From Sandaracinaceae bacterium (GTDB lineage Bacteria > Myxococcota_A > Polyangia > Polyangiales > Sandaracinaceae), in assembly GCA_025056955.1 (NCBI GenBank), contig JANWYL010000052.1, positions 1-14,549 of the forward strand: a stretch of DNA of 14,549 nucleotides, in the 5' to 3' direction. The position numbers were made by a program, and so were the translations under genes. How positions within the stretch are numbered: position 1 is the first letter of the stretch; every line of letters begins with the position of its first letter. Positions 1 through 7,542 of the stretch are shown here, in pieces. The notes under the pieces were generated by a model. It saw nothing but the letters and a program-made list of their open reading frames with translations, did not search any database and was not told the origin of the DNA.

Positions 1-448
1 TGATTGCGATCGCCTGCTTGAATCGCAGGCACACCTCGATGATGCGCCGGGTGAGGCGGTACTTGGCTTCGAGGGGCTGGTAGCAATCGGTGTTTCCAGA
101 GAGCGTGATCCACTCGCCCTTCCAGGAGGGCTTGGAGAGCATTTCTTCGAGAAGTTCTGGGGCGTTGGTCTTCACGATGATTTTGCGCTCAAAATCTGTG
201 CCTGCGCCAAAACCCCAATAGCCATGGCTTGGTCGGGCGTAGCAGTAAATGCAACCATGATAGCATCCCCTGTATGGATTGAGGGACCAGCGAAAAGCAA
301 TATCGGGGCTTTCGTTGCGGGAAAGGATGCTCTTTGAGCGCTCCTCGTAGACTTCGAGATGAGCGGGTGGGACCGGTTCTCCGTCCACATCATAGACGGT
401 AAAGCGCTCAAGAAAGGGGCTTGGGGGATTGCTGATGGGCCTTGGCAT
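1..448 (-). CDS. Radical SAM protein, Rv2578c/PA0069 type (partial, N-terminal 149 residues)
   Basis: This is an iron-sulfur, S-adenosylmethionine-dependent protein of the COG1533 group; no reaction is established for this subgroup that I can name safely. The [4Fe-4S]-binding cluster CYHGCIYC is at residues 62-69 (C-x3-C-x2-C), inside the family signature NPYRGCYHGCIYCYARPSH, followed by GFGAGTDFERKI and then SGNTDCYQPLEAKYRLTR. These blocks match the family N-terminus closely. I start it at the ATG at 448 because homologues begin with a similar Arg-Pro, Asn-Pro-Pro-rich segment; the ribosome binding site is weak. The reading frame is the same as that of the upstream amidase, from which it is separated by 75 nt on the same strand, so the two are probably cotranscribed. 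The C-terminal part of the barrel lies beyond the left edge of the window. Confidence 0.93.
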   Translation of the reverse strand, partial: MPRPISNPPSPFLERFTVYDVDGEPVPPAHLEVYEERSKSILSRNESPDIAFRWSLNPYRGCYHGCIYCYARPSHGYWGFGAGTDFERKIIVKTNAPELLEEMLSKPSWKGEWITLSGNTDCYQPLEAKYRLTRRIIEVCLRFKQAIAI

Positions 449-490
449 CTTGATCTCGCTAGAGCAGTTTTCTTTCGTTGTCGAGGGGGT

Positions 491-517
491 GATTTGCCAA
501 GGGAATGCGAGCAAATC
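491..517 (-). repeat. Inverted repeat in the amidase to radical SAM gap
   Basis: GATTTGC at 491-497 and GCAAATC at 511-517 can form a 7-bp stem with a 13-nt loop; one bulged base allows two more G-C pairs. It lies just after the amidase stop and upstream of the radical SAM start. No T-run follows, so it is not a convincing intrinsic terminator. It could be a processing or mRNA-stability hairpin, or chance. Confidence 0.3.
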
Positions 518-523
518 CCACAA

Positions 524-1879
524 TCAAGGAAGAGGAGGGGGGGGAAATGGGCCTCCTCGGAGGGCTTCAAGCTCTCCTGCCAAAGCGATGACCCGCGCAT
601 CTTCACCAGAGCGGCCAAGAAGCTGTAGGCCGACCGGGAGGCCATCGCAGATGGACCATGGAAGGGTCGAAGCTGGGGCGCGAAGGAGATTGGCCATGGC
701 TGTAAAGGCGCCAAGATGGGCGAGCTCTCGAAATGCAGAAGCTGGCTCCATTCCGTGGTGGGCTCCAACCTTTGGTGGAGGAATGGGGATCGTCGGGGAG
801 AGGATGATGTCGCAGTCGCCAAAAGCCCCAAGCAAGCGGCGGACGAGCTCATTGCGTGCCTGGTGTTCTTCTGCTTTGGTGTAGCGCCTGCCCTCCGCGC
901 GAAACCAACGCGTGAGCGCTTCGAGGCGCTTTTCGAAAAGCACAGGAATCCTCGCAATGAATCGAGTGTAAACCGGGAGAAACTCATCCACGCTTGCCCG
1001 AATTGGGGGAATATCAACCAATTGGTGTCCGGCCCTGGCGAGGGCCCTTGCGGCTTCACTGGCCGCCTGGGCATGGGCTGGGCTTGTCCGCCCAAGGGGC
1101 GATTCGCAGAGGAGGCCAATTTTCATGCGCGGCCCCTTGGAGCGGCTCATCGAACGCATCGAATCGGGCTCCTCGGGATCGCGTTCCATAAGAACATCAA
1201 AGAGGGTGGCGCCGTCTTCCACATTGCGGGCGATTGGGCCCAACGCGATCAGGCCCATGGGATCGAGCCAATGGGCCCCCAGGTGGGGGATGCGCCAGGG
1301 GCTTGGCTTGTGCCCAAAAAGCCCGCAGCAGGCAGCAGGAATCCGGATCGAGCCTGCCCCATCGCTTCCTGGGGCGATCGGCAGCATGCGGGCGCTTACA
1401 GCCGCTCCTGCGCCTCCGCTTGAGCCTCCGGCATATCGGGAGGCATCCCAAGGGTTGCGGGTGGGTGGATGGATTTGGGGATCAACAACTGGAAGAAGCG
1501 AAAGCTCGGAGGTCGAGGTTTTTCCGACGATGATAAAGCCTGCTTTTTTGAGCGTGCGGGCGTGGGGGCCATCAAAGGGCGCGGGAAACCAAGGGTTTGC
1601 ATCGCTTCCATAGCGCGTTTCAAAGCCCTTGGCGTAGTAGAGGTCTTTGATGCCCGTGGGCACCCCCAAAAAGGGGGACTCCTTACAACGCAAGCGATCG
1701 ATGCGACGGGCTTCTTGGAGCGATTTTTCTCTGTTGATCGCCACAAAGGCCGCATATTCTCCATCCAAGCGCTCGATGCGATCGAGGTAGAGCTCGACCA
1801 AGGACTCGCTGCGAAGCCTTCCTTGACGGATCCGCCTTGCCTGCTCAACGGCAGGTAGCTCAAGAATCGATTCGCTCAC
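524..1879 (-). CDS. Amidase-signature family hydrolase
   Basis: A serine hydrolase of the amidase signature (AS) family, which cleaves amide bonds with a Ser-cisSer-Lys triad. The whole triad is visible: Lys78 in VPTGIKDL, Ser153 in GGSSGG, and nucleophile Ser177 in GSDGAGSIRIPAA; the 24-residue spacing of the two serines matches the family. The length of 451 residues is normal for a stand-alone AS enzyme. The start is the GTG at 1879, giving an N-terminus SESILELPAVEQARR that aligns with usual AS starts. The frame stays open to 2098, but that extension would overlap the dioxygenase gene on the other strand and does not look like protein; a second GTG lies at 1900. No Shine-Dalgarno is clear. 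The gene has GatA-like features, but no gatB or gatC is nearby, so a small-molecule amidase is more likely. An 8-bp C-tract (537-544) encodes the Pro-rich C-terminus. The substrate cannot be read from sequence. The nearby dioxygenase makes a formamide product, so a formamidase role is possible but speculative. Confidence 0.9.
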   Translation of the reverse strand: MSESILELPAVEQARRIRQGRLRSESLVELYLDRIERLDGEYAAFVAINREKSLQEARRIDRLRCKESPFLGVPTGIKDLYYAKGFETRYGSDANPWFPAPFDGPHARTLKKAGFIIVGKTSTSELSLLPVVDPQIHPPTRNPWDASRYAGGSSGGAGAAVSARMLPIAPGSDGAGSIRIPAACCGLFGHKPSPWRIPHLGAHWLDPMGLIALGPIARNVEDGATLFDVLMERDPEEPDSMRSMSRSKGPRMKIGLLCESPLGRTSPAHAQAASEAARALARAGHQLVDIPPIRASVDEFLPVYTRFIARIPVLFEKRLEALTRWFRAEGRRYTKAEEHQARNELVRRLLGAFGDCDIILSPTIPIPPPKVGAHHGMEPASAFRELAHLGAFTAMANLLRAPASTLPWSICDGLPVGLQLLGRSGEDARVIALAGELEALRGGPFPPPPLP

Positions 1880-1889
1880 AAGGGCGGCG

Positions 1890-1895
1890 AATATA
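1890..1895 (-). promoter_or_regulatory. Possible -10 box for the amidase gene
   Basis: On the minus strand this reads TATATT, close to the sigma-70 -10 consensus, and it ends about 10 nt before the chosen GTG at 1879. No good -35 hexamer is found at 17 nt. If used, the transcript would have almost no leader, which would fit the missing Shine-Dalgarno. It lies in the 90-bp divergent gap shared with the tryptophan dioxygenase gene. Confidence 0.2.
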
Positions 1896-1969
1896 CCCAC
1901 AAATGGAAAAGACGCACCCCGGGAGGAAGGATAGGGCCAAGCCCCAAAAGAGGTGGTACACACCCACTT

Positions 1970-3082
1970 ATGGCACGCCTCCCAACCACTTACTGGGACT
2001 ACATTCGCGTCCACGAACTCACTGCACTCCAAGGAGGGCTTGAGGCGGATGAGCGCGAGCTCAGCAATGACGAGGTGATGTTCATCACCATCCATCAAAT
2101 CGATGAGCTCTGGTTTAAGCTGGCACTTCGAGAGCTCATCACGGTGCGCGACCTATTCAAACAGGCGCGCGTTCCAGAGCAGTCCCTTGCTGCTGCCGCA
2201 AGGAGCCTCCGGCGAGTGGCCCTGATTTTCGAGCTCGCCTCTCAACATTTCGCGCTCATGGAAACCATGACTACCAGAGACTACCTGGCCTTCCGAGACA
2301 AGCTGGTTCCTGCAAGCGGCTTCCAATCATTTCAACTCCGCGAAATCGAGGTGCTCATGGGGCTTCGGGATGAAGAACGGATCGCAATCGATTCCAAATC
2401 CTACATCGATGCCCTGCGCCTTCCAGATGGAAGCGAAAGCGAAGCCTTTCGGCGTGTGCTTCATCGCCGGGCCGATCGGCCAAGCCTCAAAGAGGCGATC
2501 GATGCTTGGCTTTACCGCACGCCGATCAACGGTTCCACCCCAGACCAAGCAGGCGACGAAGCAGTGGTGCGCTCCTTTATCGAGTCCTATCTTCAGGCCC
2601 ATGCCGGCGAAATCGATCGCTTGGTCGAAATGGCAGCGCATGAAGGGATGGGGCCAGAGGACAAGGCAAAGCTTCGCGAGCGCTATCTTCGAGAAAAGGC
2701 GAGCGCAAAAGAATTTCTTGAGGCCAAAGACCACCCCGAAGAGGAGCGCTTTCGCGTCTCTCGGATTCGCGCAGCCCTCCTTTTCATCGAGAGCTACCGC
2801 GAGCTTCCCTTGCTGGCTTTTCCGCGCGAAGTGCTCGATGCGCTCATTGCCATGGAGCAATCGATGATCCTCTTTCGGCAGCGCCACGCCCGCATGGTCG
2901 AGCGCGTGATTGGAAGGCGGGTTGGAACAGGAGGTTCTTCAGGGGTCGAATACCTCGACCGCACGGCACTTCACTACCGCGTCTTCCGAGACCTTTGGGC
3001 CACCCGCACGATTCTCATTCGCCAAAGCGCTTTGCCTCCCGTACAGCGCATTGAAAGCTATACATTGCGCGCGGGTGAATGA
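1970..3082 (+). CDS. kynA: Tryptophan 2,3-dioxygenase
   Basis: A cytoplasmic haem enzyme that oxidises L-tryptophan to N-formylkynurenine, the first step of the kynurenine pathway. Family blocks appear in order: TTYWDYIRVHELTALQGG (residues 6-23), FITIHQIDELWFK (38-50) with the active-site His42, METMTTRDYLAFRDKLVPAS (97-116) and GFQSFQLREIE (117-127) around the substrate pocket, the likely haem-ligand His306 in FRQRHARMVERVIG, and the Gly-rich GTGGSSGVEYL (319-329). At 370 residues it is longer than the roughly 300-residue Xanthomonas enzyme because of an expanded middle region (about 130-260). The ATG at 1970 is the first in-frame start; an AGAGGTGG stretch lies somewhat far upstream. It is transcribed divergently from the amidase and convergently with the alpha/beta hydrolase. 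No kynureninase or canonical kynurenine formamidase gene is in the window. Confidence 0.95.
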   Translation: MARLPTTYWDYIRVHELTALQGGLEADERELSNDEVMFITIHQIDELWFKLALRELITVRDLFKQARVPEQSLAAAARSLRRVALIFELASQHFALMETMTTRDYLAFRDKLVPASGFQSFQLREIEVLMGLRDEERIAIDSKSYIDALRLPDGSESEAFRRVLHRRADRPSLKEAIDAWLYRTPINGSTPDQAGDEAVVRSFIESYLQAHAGEIDRLVEMAAHEGMGPEDKAKLRERYLREKASAKEFLEAKDHPEEERFRVSRIRAALLFIESYRELPLLAFPREVLDALIAMEQSMILFRQRHARMVERVIGRRVGTGGSSGVEYLDRTALHYRVFRDLWATRTILIRQSALPPVQRIESYTLRAGE

Positions 3083-3098
3083 TTTTGGGCAGGTAAGC

Positions 3099-3139
3099 AA
3101 AAAATTTAGGGCGTGCTTCTTGACTCAAAAGCAAGCACG
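3099..3139 (-). terminator. Possible intrinsic terminator of the minus-strand gene run
   Basis: CGTGCTT at 3112-3118 pairs with AAGCACG at 3133-3139 (7-bp stem). Read on the minus strand, the stem is followed after a few bases by AAATTTTTT (3099-3107). The hairpin overlaps the last codons of the alpha/beta hydrolase gene and is just past the dioxygenase stop on the other strand. The gap between stem and T-run makes it weaker than a textbook terminator. Confidence 0.35.
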
Positions 3140-3933
3140 TTTAGCGATGCCCGGCCAAGGCGGCCAAAAGGAATCCGGCCCAGCATTTTTTTCCAAATCG
3201 GCTTCCACGTTTGCCAATTGTGTCCCCCTTCCTCAATGAAAAGGTGCCCTTCCGGCAGGAGCTCTCGAAGCAGCTTGCCTCCTTTTCCCCTCGCGTCATC
3301 CTTACCCCAGCCGGCAAAGACCATGGGCTCTTCGCCCAAACTTCCAAGCCATGCCCAAATCTTTTCAGTGTAGTTTTCTGGCGACCACTCGGCCTTCAGC
3401 CACTTTTCGCGCTCTGTCCACATCCGGGCGCCTCCCTTTGCTTCAATGCGCTTGAGCACGCGTTCTTCCCCCAAAAAAGGCGCAATCAGCACAATTCCAG
3501 CAAGATTCGACCCATGTTTTGCCCCTGTCCAAAGGGCCCCAAGGCCACCCATCGAGATCCCGACCATCCAGATTTCTCCATAGCCCCGCCCCAGGGCTGG
3601 GTCGATCACCTCCTCGTAAACGAGATCACCCACATCGAGCGAAGTGTAATACCGAATGTGGAGATCAAGCGCCACAACATCGCATGGAATTTCCTCACGA
3701 AAAAGCGCTTGCGGAAAGCCTCGATCCACGAAAGTCTCGGCGCGGTCAAGAAAGCCAGGTAAAAAAACCACAAGGCAGGCCTTTTCTTTTTGAGCGCTTC
3801 TTAGCCACAGGGCCGAAAGCGGCCTCGATGGGGAGCGCAAAAAATCGCAGCCACCCCATAAAACGCCTGCACAGAGCGCAAAAAATGTTCCAAAACAAGG
3901 GAAAGGACAGGCAGAAAAATGCTTCTCTGGCAT
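3106..3933 (-). CDS. Exported or lipid-anchored alpha/beta hydrolase
   Basis: An alpha/beta-hydrolase-fold protein of 275 residues; the substrate is unknown. The nucleophile elbow is GISMGG with Ser127. A likely acid is Asp212 or Asp213 in FAGWGKDDARG, and His238 in EEGGHNW completes the triad. An oxyanion-strand motif VVFLPGFLDRAE is at about residues 55-66. The N-terminus has a hydrophobic stretch (about 14-28) ending in Trp-Gly-Gly-Cys29. This resembles a lipoprotein signal, although Trp at -3 is atypical, so an ordinary export signal or membrane anchor is possible. The start is 18 nt after the sctT stop, with AAGG about 9 nt upstream, so it is probably the last gene of that run. Arylformamidases of animals also use this fold, but nothing in the sequence singles out that activity. 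Confidence 0.8.
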   Translation of the reverse strand: MPEKHFSACPFPCFGTFFALCAGVLWGGCDFLRSPSRPLSALWLRSAQKEKACLVVFLPGFLDRAETFVDRGFPQALFREEIPCDVVALDLHIRYYTSLDVGDLVYEEVIDPALGRGYGEIWMVGISMGGLGALWTGAKHGSNLAGIVLIAPFLGEERVLKRIEAKGGARMWTEREKWLKAEWSPENYTEKIWAWLGSLGEEPMVFAGWGKDDARGKGGKLLRELLPEGHLFIEEGGHNWQTWKPIWKKMLGRIPFGRLGRASLNVLAFESRSTP

Positions 3934-3951
3934 GAAAGCAAGCCTTGAAAC

Positions 3952-4731
3952 CTAAGTGCCAAGCGATGCAAGTGCAAGGAGTGCCTTCAAGGATTCTTCC
4001 ATTTGCTCCATTCCAAGGTCAAAAATGAGTGGAAGCCCAAGCCAGAGCATCACGAGCGCAAAAAAATTGCGAAGCATGCCAAAGAAGCCTTGAAGTGGAA
4101 ATTGGGAAGCGCCTTTAGAGAGCAAGGCGAAGGAAAACTCCGTGAGAGCAAGCGAAAAAATGATGGGTGCGGACAGCGCTACCCCTTGGGTGACGATCAA
4201 GCACAAGTTTTCTGCCACCCCCCAAAACAAGGAAGGGCGAAGCACCCCCGATCCAAGGGGCCGGTGCACCATGCCTTCTGCAATTGCCCTGAAAAAAACC
4301 CGGTAGCCACCAGCCACTGCGAAAAGCCCAATTGCGATGACTTCAAAGGCACTTCCAAGAAGCGGGGCACCTTCCCCGCGAAGGAGAGAGGCTTCTCCTT
4401 GAGCCCCCTTGAGCGTTTCAATGAGCCTCCCCGCATGCTCCATGACAAAAAAGGGAATTGCGCCAAACAAGGCAACTCCGAGGCCAATTGCCACTTCCGA
4501 AAGGAGCGCGACCAGCCATCCAACGCTCCCTCGAGGGATGACGTGGTGCAGGGCCGCAATCGGATAAAGGCCTCCAATCAAAGCCACAAGCAAAGCCAAA
4601 CGCAAGCCCATGCCACTCGTACGGATCCCAAAGGGCGGACGAAGGGTCAAAGGCAAAAGGCGGGCAATAAGAAGAGAAAGGACGCCGATGGCTTCTTCGA
4701 TTTCCGAAGCGATGGGTTCAAGCTCCCTCAT
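3952..4731 (-). CDS. sctT: Type III export gate protein SctT (FliR/EscT/YscT family)
   Basis: A multi-pass inner-membrane protein of the type III export gate. SctT/FliR assembles with SctR/FliP and SctS/FliQ into the conical entry portal. The 259-residue length is normal, and hydrophobic segments follow one another through the protein. Family features include the region GLGVALFGAIPFFVMEHAGR followed by LIETLKGAQGEASL, where SctT proteins usually have Asp-x-Gln-Arg-Gly, then a Pro-Leu-Gly and a Gly-Gly-rich segment. I start it at the ATG at 4731 because ATGA there overlaps the sctS stop exactly, a typical translational coupling; an in-frame ATG at 4770 would add 13 residues overlapping sctS. 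The pair looks nonflagellar by these motifs, but FliR cannot be excluded. No other export component is in the window. Confidence 0.8.
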   Translation of the reverse strand: MRELEPIASEIEEAIGVLSLLIARLLPLTLRPPFGIRTSGMGLRLALLVALIGGLYPIAALHHVIPRGSVGWLVALLSEVAIGLGVALFGAIPFFVMEHAGRLIETLKGAQGEASLLRGEGAPLLGSAFEVIAIGLFAVAGGYRVFFRAIAEGMVHRPLGSGVLRPSLFWGVAENLCLIVTQGVALSAPIIFSLALTEFSFALLSKGASQFPLQGFFGMLRNFFALVMLWLGLPLIFDLGMEQMEESLKALLALASLGT

Positions 4732-5009
4732 GGACCAGGCGCTTGGCTGATTTGGGGAATCAGTGCCCAAATGCGCAGGGTGAAGCGCAAGGTTTCACCG
4801 CCCATCCAAGCTCCCAAAACAACGAGTACCGAAACCACCCCCACGAGCTTTGGGACAAAAACGAGGGTTGGCTCTTGAACTTGGGTCAATGCCTGAAGCA
4901 AGCCCACACCAAGCCCAATTCCAAGCGAAACCAAGAGGGGAAGCCCCGAAAGGAGGATCGCAAGGGCCATCGCCTCCATCCACAGGCGGCCAAGTTCAAT
5001 TCCTGCCAT
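4728..5009 (-). CDS. sctS: Type III export gate protein SctS (FliQ/EscS/YscS family)
   Basis: A small inner-membrane protein of 93 residues with two transmembrane helices (about residues 14-38 and 51-70) separated by the diagnostic loop LLQALTQVQEPTLVFVPKLV. FliQ and SctS share this Gln-x-x-Thr-Gln-x-Gln-Glu-x-Thr-Leu-x-Phe-x-Pro-Lys pattern. Four copies line the export gate with SctR and SctT. The TGA overlaps the ATG of sctT as ATGA, so the two are translated together. It begins 74 nt after the uvrD stop. Sequence alone does not firmly separate flagellar FliQ from SctS; the adjoining SctT-like partner favours the latter. Confidence 0.87.
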   Translation of the reverse strand: MAGIELGRLWMEAMALAILLSGLPLLVSLGIGLGVGLLQALTQVQEPTLVFVPKLVGVVSVLVVLGAWMGGETLRFTLRIWALIPQISQAPGP

Positions 5010-5066
5010 GCGGCCATCAAATCACAGATGTGCTTCCGATGAAAGTGCACCCACGCAGTGCTCCAA

Positions 5067-5082
5067 AAGCGCAAGCGCGCTT
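5067..5082 (-). terminator. Short GC-rich hairpin after uvrD
   Basis: On the minus strand AAGCGC (5077-5082), a 4-nt loop and GCGCTT (5067-5072) form a compact stem followed by only two further T residues. It begins just after the uvrD stop and before sctS. It may attenuate transcription between the repair gene and the export genes, but the T-run is too short for a confident terminator. Confidence 0.3.
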
Positions 5083-5083
5083 C

Positions 5084-7177
5084 CTACCTTTGCCCTTTCA
5101 GCGCTTCAAGGATGGCTCGACTCCATGCGAGCGTTCTTTCAAGGGATTTCTGCCCAGAATCGATTTCCTCTTTTTCGATTGCCTCTTGGGGCAAGGCGTC
5201 GAGGAAGCGAGAGGGTGTTGTGCGCACCACTTTGCCCCTGATTTCGCGCTTCACAAAGCGGCTGAGATAAAGCTCATCTCGGGCTCTCGTCACGCCCACA
5301 TAAAAGAGCCGCCGTTCTTCCTCTAGATCAGATGTGGCAATGTCATTGAGCTTTGGATCGAAGGTCCGGGCGTGGGGCAGGATGCCTTCGTTGAGCCCAA
5401 TCATAAAAACCACAGGCCACTCGAGCCCTTTTGCTGCATGGAGCGAGCTTAAGAGAACTTCCGCAGGGCCGATCTCCTCGTCTTGCTCTTTTCGGAGTGA
5501 CATCCAATGGATGAAGCGCAAAAGATCAAAGCTTTGGCCTTCTTCAAGGGCTCGGAGTTCAGCGCGTTCAAGAACGCCTAGAAAATGTTGCACGTTATTC
5601 CACCGGCTGCTCTCTCCTGAATCCCCCTCTTCCTGCAAGCAGCGCTCGAATCCAGTTGCACGAAAGAAATTGCGGGCGATTTCTGCAAAAAAGACCCGCC
5701 TTTGGCGGGGCCCTTCTTTTTGAGCCTTCTCTATGGCTTCCCTTGCATTTTGGATGGCATTGCGAAGCGAACGAGCGCCTTCAAGCGCTCCTTGTGGCAA
5801 GTCCGAAATGGCCTCGGGATGGAGCAGGGCTTGGGCAAAGGCAATTCCTTTCGCCAACGCCCAGCGTTCGATTTTTGAAATCGTTTGTTCCCCAATCCCC
5901 CGAGGGGGCACTGAAATGATTCGCCTCAATGCCAGCTCATCCAGGGGATCCACCAAAAGGCGCAAGTAGGCGAGCGCATCTTTGATCTCTTTGCGCTCGA
6001 AAAAGTGCATGCCTCCAATCAGCCGATAGCGGATTTCTTGGCTTCGAAGGGCTTCTTCGATGGGGCGGGCTTGGATGCTTGCGCGAAAAAGGATGGCGAT
6101 TTCACTTGGCTTCCGGCCTCCTTCATCGAGGAGAAAGCGAATGCGCCTTGCCACCCACTCTGCCTCCTCCTCAGGTCCCTCGGCCACACAGAGCTTGACC
6201 TTGGTCGAACCCTCTCGGACGGCAACGAGGGTTTTTGGGTAACGCTTGCGCGAGGAAGCCGCAATCACCGAATTTGCCACTGCGACAATCGATGGAAGCG
6301 ATCGGTAGTTTCGCTCGAGCTTGATGATGCGGGCTCCTGGAAAGTCACGGCCAAAGTTCAGGATGTTGTCCACCTCCGCCCCTCTCCAGCTGTAAATCGA
6401 CTGGTCGTCATCGCCAACCACGCAAACGTTTCTTTCCTCGTTTGCAAGCAGCTTCACAAGCTCGAGCTGAACGTGGTTTGTGTCTTGAAACTCGTCGATC
6501 AAAATGTGATCGAATCGCAGCTCCCAGCGCCTGCGGATATCGGGATTTTCCTTAAGAATTCGAAGGGGAACAAGCACAAGGTCATCAAAGTCAAAAGCCC
6601 TGATCGCCCGAAGGGCTTGCTCATAGAGCGGGTAGGCTTCCCTCGCAACGGCATCGTATTCGACCTCTGTGTGAGGCACTTCCGATGGGGCAATCCCCTT
6701 ATTTTTCCAAAAAGAGATCCTCGCGTGGAGCGCCCACACATCGAGTTTGTGCTCTCCGCGCGGGCCCTGGACGAAAAGCCCTTCTTTTCGAATGATTTCG
6801 CGCAAAAGCCCCACTGCATCGGCTTGGTCAAAAATGCTAAAGCGAATCGCTCCCCTTCCTCCAAAGGCTGCCCCTCCTTCCTCGTTCAAAAAGCGCATGC
6901 CAAAGCCATGAAAAGTCGAAAGCCAAAGCCGCCCAGCCCGCTCTTTTCCAATGAGCTTGGCCATCCGCTCGCCGAGTTCATCGGCGGCTTTGTTTGTGAA
7001 AGTGAGGGCGAGAATTTTTTCAGGGCGGACCCCAGCCTCAAGCACAAGACGGGCGATGCGATGGCTGATCACCCGCGTCTTACCGCTTCCTGCGCCTGCC
7101 AGAATCAATAGAGGCCCTTTTGAATGAAAAACCGCTTCGCGCTGAGCCGGATCCAGCATGCTGAAAACCCGAATCAC
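5084..7177 (-). CDS. uvrD: UvrD/PcrA/Rep-type superfamily 1A DNA helicase
   Basis: A 3'-to-5' ATP-dependent helicase acting in DNA repair and replication-fork maintenance. All SF1A motifs are present in order: Walker A GAGSGKT (residues 28-34), Ia LTFTNKAADEL (58-68), Walker B DEFQDTN (228-234), motif III VGDDDQSIYSWRGAE (254-268), motif IV LERNYRS (287-293), motif V with HAAKGLEWPVVFMIGLNEG, and motif VI EEERRLFYVGVTRAR. At 697 residues it is close to Rep and slightly shorter than UvrD; the C-terminal tail usual in PcrA/UvrD is short. The start is the GTG at 7177, 12 nt after the ftsB stop and preceded by GAGG at a short spacing; an ATG at 7159 gives the more usual N-terminus MLDPAQREAV and is the alternative. 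The PcrA versus Rep identity is not resolved. Confidence 0.96.
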   Translation of the reverse strand: MIRVFSMLDPAQREAVFHSKGPLLILAGAGSGKTRVISHRIARLVLEAGVRPEKILALTFTNKAADELGERMAKLIGKERAGRLWLSTFHGFGMRFLNEEGGAAFGGRGAIRFSIFDQADAVGLLREIIRKEGLFVQGPRGEHKLDVWALHARISFWKNKGIAPSEVPHTEVEYDAVAREAYPLYEQALRAIRAFDFDDLVLVPLRILKENPDIRRRWELRFDHILIDEFQDTNHVQLELVKLLANEERNVCVVGDDDQSIYSWRGAEVDNILNFGRDFPGARIIKLERNYRSLPSIVAVANSVIAASSRKRYPKTLVAVREGSTKVKLCVAEGPEEEAEWVARRIRFLLDEGGRKPSEIAILFRASIQARPIEEALRSQEIRYRLIGGMHFFERKEIKDALAYLRLLVDPLDELALRRIISVPPRGIGEQTISKIERWALAKGIAFAQALLHPEAISDLPQGALEGARSLRNAIQNAREAIEKAQKEGPRQRRVFFAEIARNFFRATGFERCLQEEGDSGESSRWNNVQHFLGVLERAELRALEEGQSFDLLRFIHWMSLRKEQDEEIGPAEVLLSSLHAAKGLEWPVVFMIGLNEGILPHARTFDPKLNDIATSDLEEERRLFYVGVTRARDELYLSRFVKREIRGKVVRTTPSRFLDALPQEAIEKEEIDSGQKSLERTLAWSRAILEALKGQR

Positions 7178-7189
7178 TTGACCTCAATT

Positions 7190-7498
7190 TCAATCGCCAA
7201 AGTGAAAGACGATTTCTCCCTCCCTTACGAGCCCAAGTTCATCTCTTGCAATTCTTTCAATCGCGCTCAAGTTCTCCTTGAGCTCCCGGACTTCTGCGTC
7301 GAGGCGTTTGAGCGTTTGGACGTGCCTTTCGTTTTCTTCCTCAAGCTGGCGAAGCTCACGCACAAGCTTTCGATAGCGGGGAAGGCCTTCTGGCTCGAAA
7401 ATCAAAACAGGCACAGAGATCAGCGCGACCAAGATCACCAAAAGCGGAGCCATCCATTGCTTTTTTTGCTCCTTGTTTCTGAGTTCAACGGAAGGCAT
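7190..7498 (-). CDS. ftsB: FtsB/DivIC-like septum formation initiator protein
   Basis: A small bitopic division protein of 102 residues. It has a short cytoplasmic N-terminus rich in Lys, Gln and Glu, one transmembrane helix (about residues 17-34), the Gly-Leu motif after the helix (EGLPRYRKL), a periplasmic coiled coil rich in Glu, Leu and Arg (about 41-80), and the conserved tail IERIARDELGLVREGEIVFHF. FtsB acts with FtsL and FtsQ to control septal peptidoglycan synthesis. The ATG at 7498 is preferred because it gives the usual family N-terminus; a GTG at 7543 overlapping the upstream stop would add 15 unlikely residues. It lies between the AgmX-like gene (44-nt gap) and uvrD (12-nt gap). 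Confidence 0.87.
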   Translation of the reverse strand: MPSVELRNKEQKKQWMAPLLVILVALISVPVLIFEPEGLPRYRKLVRELRQLEEENERHVQTLKRLDAEVRELKENLSAIERIARDELGLVREGEIVFHFGD

Positions 7499-7542
7499 CG
7501 CTTGAACGATGCCACCAACGCAAAGAGGAAAGCAAAAAAGCA

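Noticed and set aside
6..13. GCGATCGC octamer resembling the cyanobacterial HIP1 repeat
   Set aside because: Only an isolated occurrence inside the radical SAM gene was noticed, and gene content is myxobacterial.
172..1119. 315-codon minus-strand open frame
   Set aside because: Overlaps the radical SAM and amidase genes out of frame; its translation has no family features while the other frame has both.
1880..2098. N-terminal extension of the amidase frame to 2098
   Set aside because: It would run into the start of the tryptophan dioxygenase gene on the other strand and does not resemble amidase N-termini.
3833..4066. Three copies of GAGCGCAAAAAA
   Set aside because: On the coding strand these are Phe-Phe-Ala-Leu type codons or similar within hydrophobic segments; spacing is irregular and no further structure was seen.
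4003..4878. 291-codon plus-strand open frame
   Set aside because: Antisense to sctT and sctS; Lys/Ser-rich translation without any domain.
6005..7111. 368-codon plus-strand open frame
   Set aside because: Antisense to the uvrD gene, whose helicase motifs are complete.
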